Positions 57,112-64,000 of a stretch of 64,000 bases of DNA are shown here, in pieces. Made by a program: the position numbers and the translations under genes. The notes under the pieces were generated by a model, which was given only the letters and a program-made list of their open reading frames with translations, was not told the origin of the DNA and did no database searches. The number at the start of each line of letters is the position of its first letter. Position 1 is the stretch's first letter. This DNA is from Enterocloster bolteae (GTDB lineage Bacteria; Bacillota; Clostridia; Lachnospirales; Lachnospiraceae), in NCBI RefSeq assembly GCF_002234575.2, contig NZ_CP022464.2:2728001-2792000 (forward strand), written 5' to 3'.

Positions 57112-58431
57112 ATGCCAATGAGACCAGATGACACGATTCGGTGCTCCTTCTGCGGAAGGACACAGGATCAGGTACGGAAGATGATTGCCGGAGCTGGCAA
57201 CAACAATGTGTATATCTGTGACGAGTGCATAGAATTGTGCTCTGAGATTCTGGAAGAGGAGCTGGAAGGCCAGGATGAAGGGGAGAGCCCTGCGCTGGCC
57301 GATATACGTCTCCTGAAGCCAAAGGAAATCAAAGCATTTTTAGACGAATATGTCATCGGACAGGATGACGCCAAGAAGGTGTTGTCCGTTGCGGTTTATA
57401 ATCACTACAAGAGGGTGACGGCATGCCAGAACATGGATGTGGATGTGCAGAAGAGCAACATCCTTATGGTGGGGCCCACAGGCTCAGGTAAGACCTATCT
57501 GGCCCAGACCCTGGCTAAGATTCTCAATGTTCCCTTTGCCATTGCAGACGCCACTGCACTGACAGAGGCAGGATATGTGGGCGAGGATGTGGAGAACATT
57601 CTGTTAAAGCTTATCCAGGCTGCTGATTATGACATCTCCCGTGCCGAATACGGCATTATATATATTGACGAGATTGATAAGATTACCAAGAAGTCCGAAA
57701 ATGTATCCATCACCAGGGATGTTTCAGGCGAAGGCGTCCAGCAGGCGCTGCTTAAGATTCTGGAGGGTACAGTTGCCAGCGTTCCGCCTCAGGGCGGCAG
57801 GAAGCATCCGCACCAGGAGCTTCTTCAGATTGATACCACCAACATCCTGTTTATCTGCGGCGGTGCCTTTGATGGCCTGGAGAAGATTGTGGAGCAGCGT
57901 CTGAGCGCTGGTTCCATTGGTTTCAACGCCGAGGTGGCAAATAAGAACGATCTGAACATAGATGAGCTGCTCAAGAAGGTGGAGCCTAAGGATCTGACCA
58001 AATTCGGACTGATTCCCGAGTTCATAGGCCGCGTGCCGGTGATGGTTTCACTGGAACAGCTTACAAAGGATGCCATGGTGCGTATCCTGTCAGAGCCGAA
58101 AAATGCCCTGATGAGACAGTATCAGAAGCTGTTTGAGCTGGACAATGTAAAGCTGGAATTCACCCAGGAGGCTCTGGAGGAGATTGCACAGCTGGCAGTA
58201 GACCGCAAGATTGGCGCCAGAGGACTGCGCTCTATCCTTGAATCAGTGATGATGGACCTTATGTATGAGATTCCGTCCGACGATTCTATCGGAATCTGTA
58301 CCATTACCAGAGACGTAGTGAAAAAGGCAGGACAGCCGGAATTAGTATACCGCGATATGCCTCCTGCATCTGCCCGGAAGCCGTTGTCAGAACGGCTCAG
58401 AGGGGACAGTAAGACAGGAGAAATTGCGTAG
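57112..58431 (+). CDS. clpX: ATP-dependent Clp protease ATP-binding subunit
   Basis: An AAA+ unfoldase that recognises substrates and feeds ClpP. The 439-residue protein has the N-terminal zinc-binding domain (C11, C14, C36, C39), Walker A GPTGSGKT (about 120), Walker B IIYIDEIDKI, the pore loop in the GYVGEDVEN region, sensor motifs and arginine (KIGARGLRSILE). The IGF-type ClpP-binding loop is not obvious by eye. It follows clpP and is separated from lon by a long hairpin. Confidence 0.96.
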   Translation: MPMRPDDTIRCSFCGRTQDQVRKMIAGAGNNNVYICDECIELCSEILEEELEGQDEGESPALADIRLLKPKEIKAFLDEYVIGQDDAKKVLSVAVYNHYKRVTACQNMDVDVQKSNILMVGPTGSGKTYLAQTLAKILNVPFAIADATALTEAGYVGEDVENILLKLIQAADYDISRAEYGIIYIDEIDKITKKSENVSITRDVSGEGVQQALLKILEGTVASVPPQGGRKHPHQELLQIDTTNILFICGGAFDGLEKIVEQRLSAGSIGFNAEVANKNDLNIDELLKKVEPKDLTKFGLIPEFIGRVPVMVSLEQLTKDAMVRILSEPKNALMRQYQKLFELDNVKLEFTQEALEEIAQLAVDRKIGARGLRSILESVMMDLMYEIPSDDSIGICTITRDVVKKAGQPELVYRDMPPASARKPLSERLRGDSKTGEIA

Positions 58432-58469
58432 GCTGTCATGCTCCTGTGACAATTTAGAAGAGAGAAAGG

Positions 58470-58543
58470 GCCGCTGCAAATCAGATATGACCCGGACCAG
58501 AAGGCCTGTTTTCCGGCCGGTCCGGCACCTGCATTGCAGCGGC
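58470..58543 (+). terminator. Long nested hairpin between clpX and lon
   Basis: GCCGCTGCAA (58470-58479) pairs with TTGCAGCGGC (58534-58543), followed by TTTT. Nested inside are CCGGACC/GGTCCGG (58492-58498 with 58519-58525) and AGGCC/GGCCG. It looks like a terminator for clpPX or a processing site, with lon possibly transcribed by read-through. Confidence 0.6.
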
Positions 58544-58581
58544 TTTTCAAATGGTTAAGATACAAGAGGTGAAGATTGAGA

Positions 58582-60891
58582 ATGGGAGAACAAGTGATTA
58601 CGATGCCCGTGGTGGCTCTCAGGGGTCTGACCATACTTCCGGGTATGGTATTGCATTTTGATATAAACAGGCCGAAATCGGTGGCAGCCGTAGAGCGGGC
58701 TATGGTGGGAGACCAGAAACTGTTTCTTGTGGCCCAGAGACATCCTGAAATTGTGGAGCCTGAGCAGGGGGATTTGTTCCAGGTAGGTACTGTGGCAGTG
58801 GTGAAGCAGCTGGTGAAACTGCCGGGCAAGGTGGTACGTGTGCTGGTGGAAGGACTGGAACGCGCTGAGCTTTTATGCCTGGAAGCTGAGGAACCGGCTA
58901 TGATGGGCGAGATTGCCGCCATAGAAGCGGAGGAGGATGATCTGGACAGCCTGACTCAGGAAGCCATGCTGCGTATCCTGAAGGACAAACTGGAAGAATA
59001 TGGAAGAGTTAATCCGAAGATTACAAAAGAAATTCTGCCTAATCTGATGATTATTACAGATTTAAATGAGATGCTGGACCAGATCGCCATTCAGCTGCCA
59101 TGGGACTATACCATCCGCCAGACCGTGCTAGAGAACAGTTCTCTGTCAGCCAGGTATGAGGTAGTGATGCATACGCTGCTGACCGAGATGGAGATATACA
59201 GAATTAAGAAGGAATTTCAGGAAAAGGTAAAGGCCGATATCGACCAGAACCAGAAGGAATATATTCTCAGGGAGCAGATGAAGGTCATCCGCCAGGAATT
59301 GGGAGAGGACGCTGTGTCGGACGCAGACGAATATCAGAAAAAGCTGGATACTCTGAAGGCCGACAAGGAAGTAAAGGAAAAGCTCCACAAAGAAATAGAG
59401 CGTTTCCGCAACATGCCGGCCGGAAGCCAGGAGGCCAATGTGCTGCGCACCTATGTGGAAACCCTGCTGGACCTGCCCTGGAAGAAGATGTCCAAGGACA
59501 ATGACGACATCAAACATGCCGAGAGGATACTCAACGAGGATCACTACGGGCTGGAGCAGGTAAAGGAGAGGATCCTGGAATACCTGGCTGTCCGCGCCCT
59601 GACGAAGAAGGGCACCAGCCCTATCATCTGTCTGGTGGGACCTCCAGGAACCGGCAAAACATCCATTGCCAGGTCCGTGGCCAGGGCTTTGAATAAGAAA
59701 TACGTGCGCATCAGCCTGGGAGGTGTCCGGGACGAGGCGGAAATCAGAGGCCACAGGAAAACCTACGTGGGCGCCATGCCGGGCCGTATCGTGGAAGGCA
59801 TGCGTCAGGCCAGTGTGAGCAATCCCCTGATGCTTTTGGACGAGATTGACAAGGTCAGCAGCGACTATAAGGGTGATACCTCCTCCGCGCTTTTGGAGGT
59901 GCTGGACGGGGAACAGAATGTAAAATTCAGGGACCACTATGTGGAACTGCCCATTGACCTGTCCCAGGTCCTGTTTATTGCAACGGCCAACACCACCCAG
60001 ACCATACCGGGGCCTTTACTGGACCGCATGGAGCTGATTGAGGTCAACAGCTATACGGAAAATGAAAAGTTTCACATAGCCAGAGACTACCTGGTGACAA
60101 AGCAGATGGAGCGCAACGGCCTTAAGGAGGGACAGATTACATTTTCCGATAAGAGCCTTGAAAAAATAATACACAACTATACCAGGGAAGCTGGCGTCAG
60201 GAATCTGGAGCGCCGCATCGGGGATGTATGCCGCAAGGCTGCCAGACAGTTCCTGGAGGATAAGAAGAAGTCCATCAAGATTACGGAGAGTAATCTGGAG
60301 AAATACCTGGGCAAGGAAAAGGTGACCTTTGAGAATGCCAATGAGGAAGATGAAATCGGCATTGTGCGCGGCCTGGCCTGGACCAGTGTGGGAGGGGATA
60401 CCCTTCAGATAGAAGTCAATGTAATGCCTGGCAAGGGAAGTCTCCTGATGACCGGGCAGCTGGGAGACGTGATGAAGGAATCAGCCCAGACAGCCCTGAC
60501 CTATGTTCGGTCCGTGTGCCCGGAGTACGGGATTGACGACGATTATTTTGAGAAGCACGACCTCCACATCCATATCCCGGAGGGAGCGGTGCCGAAGGAC
60601 GGACCTTCTGCTGGAATCACCATGGCCACAGCCATGCTGTCCGCGGTGACAGGTAAAAGTGTCCAGGCCAAGGTGGCTATGACCGGGGAGATAACCCTGC
60701 GTGGACGGGTCCTGCCCATCGGAGGACTGAAAGAAAAGATACTGGCAGCCAAGATGGCCCATATAGAGAAGGTGCTGGTACCTGACAAGAACCGTCCGGA
60801 TATGGCGGAGCTGTCCAAAGAAATCACCAGGGGACTGGACATTGTATATGTAAAGGCCATGGAGGATGTGGTTTCGGAGGCCTTTGTTTAG
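58582..60891 (+). CDS. lon: ATP-dependent protease Lon
   Basis: A cytoplasmic AAA+ serine protease that removes damaged and regulatory proteins. The 769-residue chain has the N-terminal LON substrate domain (TMPVVALRGLTILPGMVLHFDI), Walker A GPPGTGKTSIARSVA, Walker B LMLLDEIDKVSSDY and the C-terminal protease domain with the Ser-Lys dyad S676 (PKDGPSAGITMATAM) and K719 (GGLKEKILAAK). A TTG two codons upstream is in frame, but ATG 58582 has AGAGGTGA about ten bases before it. engB follows 29 bp later. Confidence 0.95.
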   Translation: MGEQVITMPVVALRGLTILPGMVLHFDINRPKSVAAVERAMVGDQKLFLVAQRHPEIVEPEQGDLFQVGTVAVVKQLVKLPGKVVRVLVEGLERAELLCLEAEEPAMMGEIAAIEAEEDDLDSLTQEAMLRILKDKLEEYGRVNPKITKEILPNLMIITDLNEMLDQIAIQLPWDYTIRQTVLENSSLSARYEVVMHTLLTEMEIYRIKKEFQEKVKADIDQNQKEYILREQMKVIRQELGEDAVSDADEYQKKLDTLKADKEVKEKLHKEIERFRNMPAGSQEANVLRTYVETLLDLPWKKMSKDNDDIKHAERILNEDHYGLEQVKERILEYLAVRALTKKGTSPIICLVGPPGTGKTSIARSVARALNKKYVRISLGGVRDEAEIRGHRKTYVGAMPGRIVEGMRQASVSNPLMLLDEIDKVSSDYKGDTSSALLEVLDGEQNVKFRDHYVELPIDLSQVLFIATANTTQTIPGPLLDRMELIEVNSYTENEKFHIARDYLVTKQMERNGLKEGQITFSDKSLEKIIHNYTREAGVRNLERRIGDVCRKAARQFLEDKKKSIKITESNLEKYLGKEKVTFENANEEDEIGIVRGLAWTSVGGDTLQIEVNVMPGKGSLLMTGQLGDVMKESAQTALTYVRSVCPEYGIDDDYFEKHDLHIHIPEGAVPKDGPSAGITMATAMLSAVTGKSVQAKVAMTGEITLRGRVLPIGGLKEKILAAKMAHIEKVLVPDKNRPDMAELSKEITRGLDIVYVKAMEDVVSEAFV

Positions 60892-60920
60892 AGCGCGGAT
60901 AGGAATTAGGAGAAACAGAT

Positions 60921-61502
60921 ATGATAATAAGAGACGTGAATCTGGAGACAGTATGCGGCGTGACCAGCAAGCTGCCGGAGAATACACTGCCGGAGTTTGC
61001 ATTTGCGGGCAAGTCCAATGTGGGAAAATCATCCCTCATCAATGCGCTGATGAACCGCAAAGCCTATGCAAGAACCTCCTCGCAGCCGGGCAAAACCCAG
61101 ACCATCAATTTTTACAACATCAACGGAGCATTGTATTACGTGGACCTGCCGGGGTACGGCTATGCCAAGATAGCGGTTGCGGTCAAGGAAAAATGGGGCA
61201 AGATGATAGAGCGGTATCTCAGGAATTCACAGATGCTCAAAATGGTGTTCCTGCTCATTGATATCCGCCATGAACCCTCGGCCAACGACAAGCTGATGTA
61301 TGAATGGATTATCTTTAACGGATACCACCCTGTCATCATTGCCACCAAGCTGGACAAGATTAACCGCAGCCAGGTGCAGAAGCACGTAAAGATGGTGCGG
61401 GAAGGCCTTGGCATGGAAAAGGACGGTATCATTATTCCTTTCTCGGCAGAGACAAAGCAGGGCAGGGATGAGATATGGGACCTGATTGAGGGCAGCCTGT
61501 AG
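60921..61502 (+). CDS. engB: Ribosome biogenesis GTPase EngB (YsxC/YihA)
   Basis: A small GTPase needed for large ribosomal subunit assembly. The 193-residue protein has G1 FAGKSNVGKSSLINALMN (about 28-45), the G2 threonine region ARTSSQPGKTQTINFY, G3 YVDLPGYGYAK, G4 IATKLDKI and G5 PFSAETKQG. Its place directly after lon is the standard Firmicutes arrangement. RBS GGAGA is seen before ATG 60921. A strong terminator follows. Confidence 0.95.
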   Translation: MIIRDVNLETVCGVTSKLPENTLPEFAFAGKSNVGKSSLINALMNRKAYARTSSQPGKTQTINFYNINGALYYVDLPGYGYAKIAVAVKEKWGKMIERYLRNSQMLKMVFLLIDIRHEPSANDKLMYEWIIFNGYHPVIIATKLDKINRSQVQKHVKMVREGLGMEKDGIIIPFSAETKQGRDEIWDLIEGSL

Positions 61503-61545
61503 GCTGTTTGTATTCCTGTTAAAAAGCGGATTTCATAAAGTGAAG

Positions 61546-61599
61546 AAAGGCCTGGTTTCCTGACAGACGGGTATTGCCCGCAGGAAATCAGGCCTTTTT
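61546..61599. terminator. Bidirectional terminator between engB and the LysR gene
   Basis: A 17-bp stem (61546-61562 with 61581-61597, one G-T pair) starts with AAAGGCCTG and ends in CAGGCCTTTTT, so both strands have A- and U-runs. It serves convergent engB and the LysR gene, whose stop is at 61601. Confidence 0.9.
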
Positions 61600-61600
61600 G

Positions 61601-62512
61601 CTACCGGTAATTCTCCTTTACCAGCTCAATAAAATATCTTCCATAGGACGGAATATACCGGCCCTTCTGGTATACCGCATACAAGGTGGTCACAGTGGCG
61701 GGGTCTCCCACAGAGAAGCACAGAGGGGGATTGTAAAAGTGTATTTTTCTGACATAGGATTCCGGGGCCAGACAGAGGGCGGTGCCGGAGGCAGCCAGAC
61801 GGATGGCGATATCGCTGTTGCGGGTAAACAGGAGGACCTTGGGGGTTAAGCCGGCCTTTTTAAACAGTCCTGCCGATATACGGCCCGTTGTCTGGTCCCG
61901 GGGGTGGAGGATGTAGGGCTCATGTTCTGTATGTCTTATATCCACCCAGGGATAGCGAAAGCCTTCCCTTGCAATGGCTTTTTCCGCCAGGGGATGACCG
62001 GGGGCTGCCACCAGAACGATTTCTTCCTGCCCCAGGTACTCCGCTGTCTGAGCGGGATCCGTGGCCGTGGAATTATAGATGGCAAAGTCCACATTGGGGG
62101 AAAGCATAAGCTGCTTTTCAACGGAATGTGATTCCTCCAGAAGATTAATCTGCACGTCCGGGTAACGAGAATAGAACCGGCTGAGTACATCCGGCAGCAG
62201 GCAGGAACCACGCATCAGAGCCACCGCTATGGTCAGCTGCCCCTTTTCCTCGCCTAATAAATCCTCGCATTCCGAATTCCAGTCAGAACATATCTGGCAG
62301 ATTTTTTCCGCATAATCCATGTAGCGGTTACCGATATGGGTTGGAATCAGGTCATTGCCAATACGGCTGAACAGAGGGGAGCCCAGCTGACGTTCTATGT
62401 TCTTCACAGCCTTGCTCAGGGCGGACTGTGTGATGAACAGGGAGTCTGCTGCCTTTGTGATGCTTCCATACCTGCGTATGGCCAGCATATACCGGATTTC
62501 CTTTGAGATCAT
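61601..62512 (-). CDS. LysR-family transcriptional regulator
   Basis: A 303-residue LysR protein with N-terminal winged helix-turn-helix (MLAIRRYGSITKAADSLFITQSALSKAVKNIERQLG, residues 8-43) and an effector-binding domain (92-303; LTIAVALMRGSCLLPDVLSRF). GGAGGT lies seven bases before ATG 62512. It is divergent from the adenine deaminase gene, separated by 130 bp with a dyad and a perfect promoter, so it most likely controls adenine deaminase; the inducer may be a purine, but this is inference. Confidence 0.9.
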   Translation of the reverse strand: MISKEIRYMLAIRRYGSITKAADSLFITQSALSKAVKNIERQLGSPLFSRIGNDLIPTHIGNRYMDYAEKICQICSDWNSECEDLLGEEKGQLTIAVALMRGSCLLPDVLSRFYSRYPDVQINLLEESHSVEKQLMLSPNVDFAIYNSTATDPAQTAEYLGQEEIVLVAAPGHPLAEKAIAREGFRYPWVDIRHTEHEPYILHPRDQTTGRISAGLFKKAGLTPKVLLFTRNSDIAIRLAASGTALCLAPESYVRKIHFYNPPLCFSVGDPATVTTLYAVYQKGRYIPSYGRYFIELVKENYR

Positions 62513-62531
62513 GTATGTACCTCCAATGAAA

Positions 62532-62555
62532 ATAATTCATGACTTAGATGATTAT
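62532..62555. promoter_or_regulatory. Candidate LysR operator upstream of adenine deaminase
   Basis: ATAATTCAT and ATGATTAT form an imperfect inverted repeat around a 7-base centre. It lies just upstream of the -35 box and about 20 bp from the LysR start, the usual place for a LysR activation site. Confidence 0.5.
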
Positions 62556-62562
62556 TATGACT

Positions 62563-62591
62563 TTGACACCTACCTATGCACATTGTATAAT
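62563..62591 (+). promoter_or_regulatory. Consensus sigma-A promoter of adenine deaminase
   Basis: TTGACA (62563-62568), 17 bp, TATAAT (62586-62591): a perfect match to both boxes, 52 bp before the start codon. Confidence 0.8.
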
Positions 62592-62642
62592 AAAAATAAT
62601 ATACAATCAAGGGTTTCATCAATATTGCTGAATGGAGGCGCC

Positions 62643-64000
62643 ATGGAAACAGAGAGAGCGGATTTTCTCGTAAGAGGAGCAATGGTTTACAACAGCTACT
62701 TTAAAAAGTTTGTGCCGGCGGATGTGTCTGTGTCAGGAGGGAAATTCTTATACATAGATTCCCGAAGGTCCGGCGCGGTGGAGGCTGATGAGACAGTGGA
62801 TGCAGAGGGCCTTTATATGGTGCCGGGGCTGATTGACATACATATGCACATCGAGAGCTCCATGCTGACGCCGGGAGCATTTTGCAGACGGCTGGCAGAG
62901 TGCGGCGTCACCACCATTGTGTCGGAGCCTCATGAGATGGCCAATGTGAACGGAATGCAGGGCGTGCTGGATATGATAAGGGCAGGGGAAAACAGCCCGG
63001 TTGATATCTTTTACGGGATTCCCAGCTGTGTGCCCTCCACCTCCCCTGAGCTGGAGACCACCGGAGGCATCATAACCTGTGAGGAGATGGAAGGCCTGAA
63101 GGAAAATCCCTGGGTGGCCTGTGTGGGAGAGGTTATGAATTACCGTACCATTATCCGGGAAAACCAGCTGGAAATTACCCGGTTCCTCAAACAACTTCGT
63201 GAAAAGGACCGGATTTTTCCCATTGAAGGCCATTGCCCTGCACTGCTGGACCTGGATTTGGCCAAGTTTCTGTACCTGGGCATCAATGGAGACCATACGG
63301 AGCACAGCTTGGAAGAACTGGAACAGAGGTTTGCCAACGGCATGTTTATGGAAATCCAGGAAAAGATGCTGCGCAGGGAGGTACTGGACTACATAAGGGA
63401 GCATGGGCTGGAGGAACATTTCTGCTTTGTGACAGATGATGTGATGGCTGACACACTGTGTATCCAGGGACATCTGGACGCCCTGGTCCGCAGGGCCATG
63501 GAACTGGGGATGCCGGCAGAGCAGGCAGTTTATAACGCCTCCTTTACCCCGGCAAAGCGGATGAACCTTTTGGACCGGGGGGCAATTGCTCCGGGGAAAA
63601 TAGCTGACTTCCTGCTGCTCAGCGATTTGGATACGTTTGCTGTCTCTGCCACCTATAAAAATGGGAAATGTATTTGGCGCAGGGGACAGGACGAAAGGGA
63701 ACAGCCCGCCCAAGAGCAGCATGGCCCGGACAGGGGACAGGATATGCGCTTTCCGGAGCCTTATTACCACAGTATCCATCTGGAATTCCAGGAGCAGAGC
63801 CGGTTTGAGGTTCCCATGGAATCGGATTCAGGCACGGTTATGGTCCGTGTCATGGAAATCCAGGACGGGTCCACCAAGACAAAGGAAATCATCATGGAGA
63901 TGCCTGTGAGGGACGGTTTCCTTAAATGGGAAGGGACGGGCTGTCTGCTGGCCGCTGTGTTTGAGCGGTATGGAAAGGGCCAGGCAGTGGGATACGGATT
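62643..64000 (+). CDS. ade: Adenine deaminase, 3'-truncated by the window
   Basis: Converts adenine to hypoxanthine and ammonia in purine salvage. The visible 452 codons carry amidohydrolase-fold motifs: GLYMVPGLIDIHMHIESSMLTP (about 56-77, metal-binding HxH), VSEPHEMANVNG, GVxGEVMNY-type CVGEVMNYR, EGHCPALLDLDL, the GINGDHTEH region and CFVTDDVMADTL with metal-binding Asp. The C-terminal ADE domain is cut off at the window end. ATG 62643 follows GGAGG (62633-62637). A hydrophilic Gln/Glu/Arg stretch (nt 63680-63740) between the two domains looks longer than usual. Divergent from the LysR gene. Confidence 0.93.
   Translation, partial: METERADFLVRGAMVYNSYFKKFVPADVSVSGGKFLYIDSRRSGAVEADETVDAEGLYMVPGLIDIHMHIESSMLTPGAFCRRLAECGVTTIVSEPHEMANVNGMQGVLDMIRAGENSPVDIFYGIPSCVPSTSPELETTGGIITCEEMEGLKENPWVACVGEVMNYRTIIRENQLEITRFLKQLREKDRIFPIEGHCPALLDLDLAKFLYLGINGDHTEHSLEELEQRFANGMFMEIQEKMLRREVLDYIREHGLEEHFCFVTDDVMADTLCIQGHLDALVRRAMELGMPAEQAVYNASFTPAKRMNLLDRGAIAPGKIADFLLLSDLDTFAVSATYKNGKCIWRRGQDEREQPAQEQHGPDRGQDMRFPEPYYHSIHLEFQEQSRFEVPMESDSGTVMVRVMEIQDGSTKTKEIIMEMPVRDGFLKWEGTGCLLAAVFERYGKGQAVGYG

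Overview
The window reads as chromosomal DNA of a spore-forming, anaerobic, fairly GC-rich member of the Clostridia. It best fits the Lachnospiraceae near the Enterocloster / Clostridium clostridioforme group; this is inferred from gene content, not from a database match. Supporting signs are an alpha/beta-type spore DNA-binding protein, the clostridial fusion of IspH to ribosomal protein S1, single-chain PurL, PPi-dependent phosphofructokinase with a K+-type membrane pyrophosphatase, anaerobic B12 synthesis, and the order tig-clpP-clpX-lon-engB. No tRNA, rRNA, CRISPR array, prophage or transposase was seen.

Layout. 1-6.4 kb: end of a Rad3/DinG-like helicase, a LysR regulator, a sigma-like protein lacking its DNA-recognition regions, a histidine phosphatase, PPi-phosphofructokinase behind a textbook cre palindrome, and a DUF1846 protein. 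6.5-24 kb: purL, a GNAT acetyltransferase, an HD protein, membrane pyrophosphatase, aspartate kinase, a two-domain polyphosphate:AMP phosphotransferase, a flavoprotein, cmk-ispH/rpsA, and an AgrC/AgrA-type two-component pair. 24.2-39.8 kb: a spore protein gene followed by a tightly overlapping 14-gene cobalamin operon covering most of the route from cobalt-precorrin-3 to cobalamin. cbiL, the cobaltochelatase, cobalt uptake and the corrinoid adenosyltransferase are not in the window. 39.8-41.2 kb: a PurF-like amidophosphoribosyltransferase that lacks the N-terminal catalytic cysteine. 41.5-53 kb: a sugar-sensing and uptake island: pectinesterase, YesN/YesM regulator and kinase, two membrane-anchored sugar-binding-like proteins, then a galactose-type ABC transporter whose binding protein looks circularly permuted and whose permease carries a ~200-residue coiled-coil N-terminus. 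53.6-64 kb: CYTH protein, DJ-1 protein, trigger factor and the Clp/Lon protease cluster, engB, then a divergent LysR/adenine deaminase pair.

The most unusual signal is a family of three long structured repeats of about 270-300 bp (10600-10897, 52962-53233, 53364-53639). Each starts at or just after the stop codon of its upstream gene and lies in the same sense as that gene. All share short conserved blocks. They keep long stems whose sequences differ between copies, including compensatory changes. They behave like a structured 3'-UTR RNA or a small non-autonomous mobile element, and I do not recognise them as a named family.

Functional themes are pyrophosphate/polyphosphate energetics (PPi-PFK, HppA, PAP), B12 synthesis, regulated sugar uptake and proteostasis. 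Gene calls rest on motif recognition by eye; regulatory sites rest on consensus matching and are tentative.
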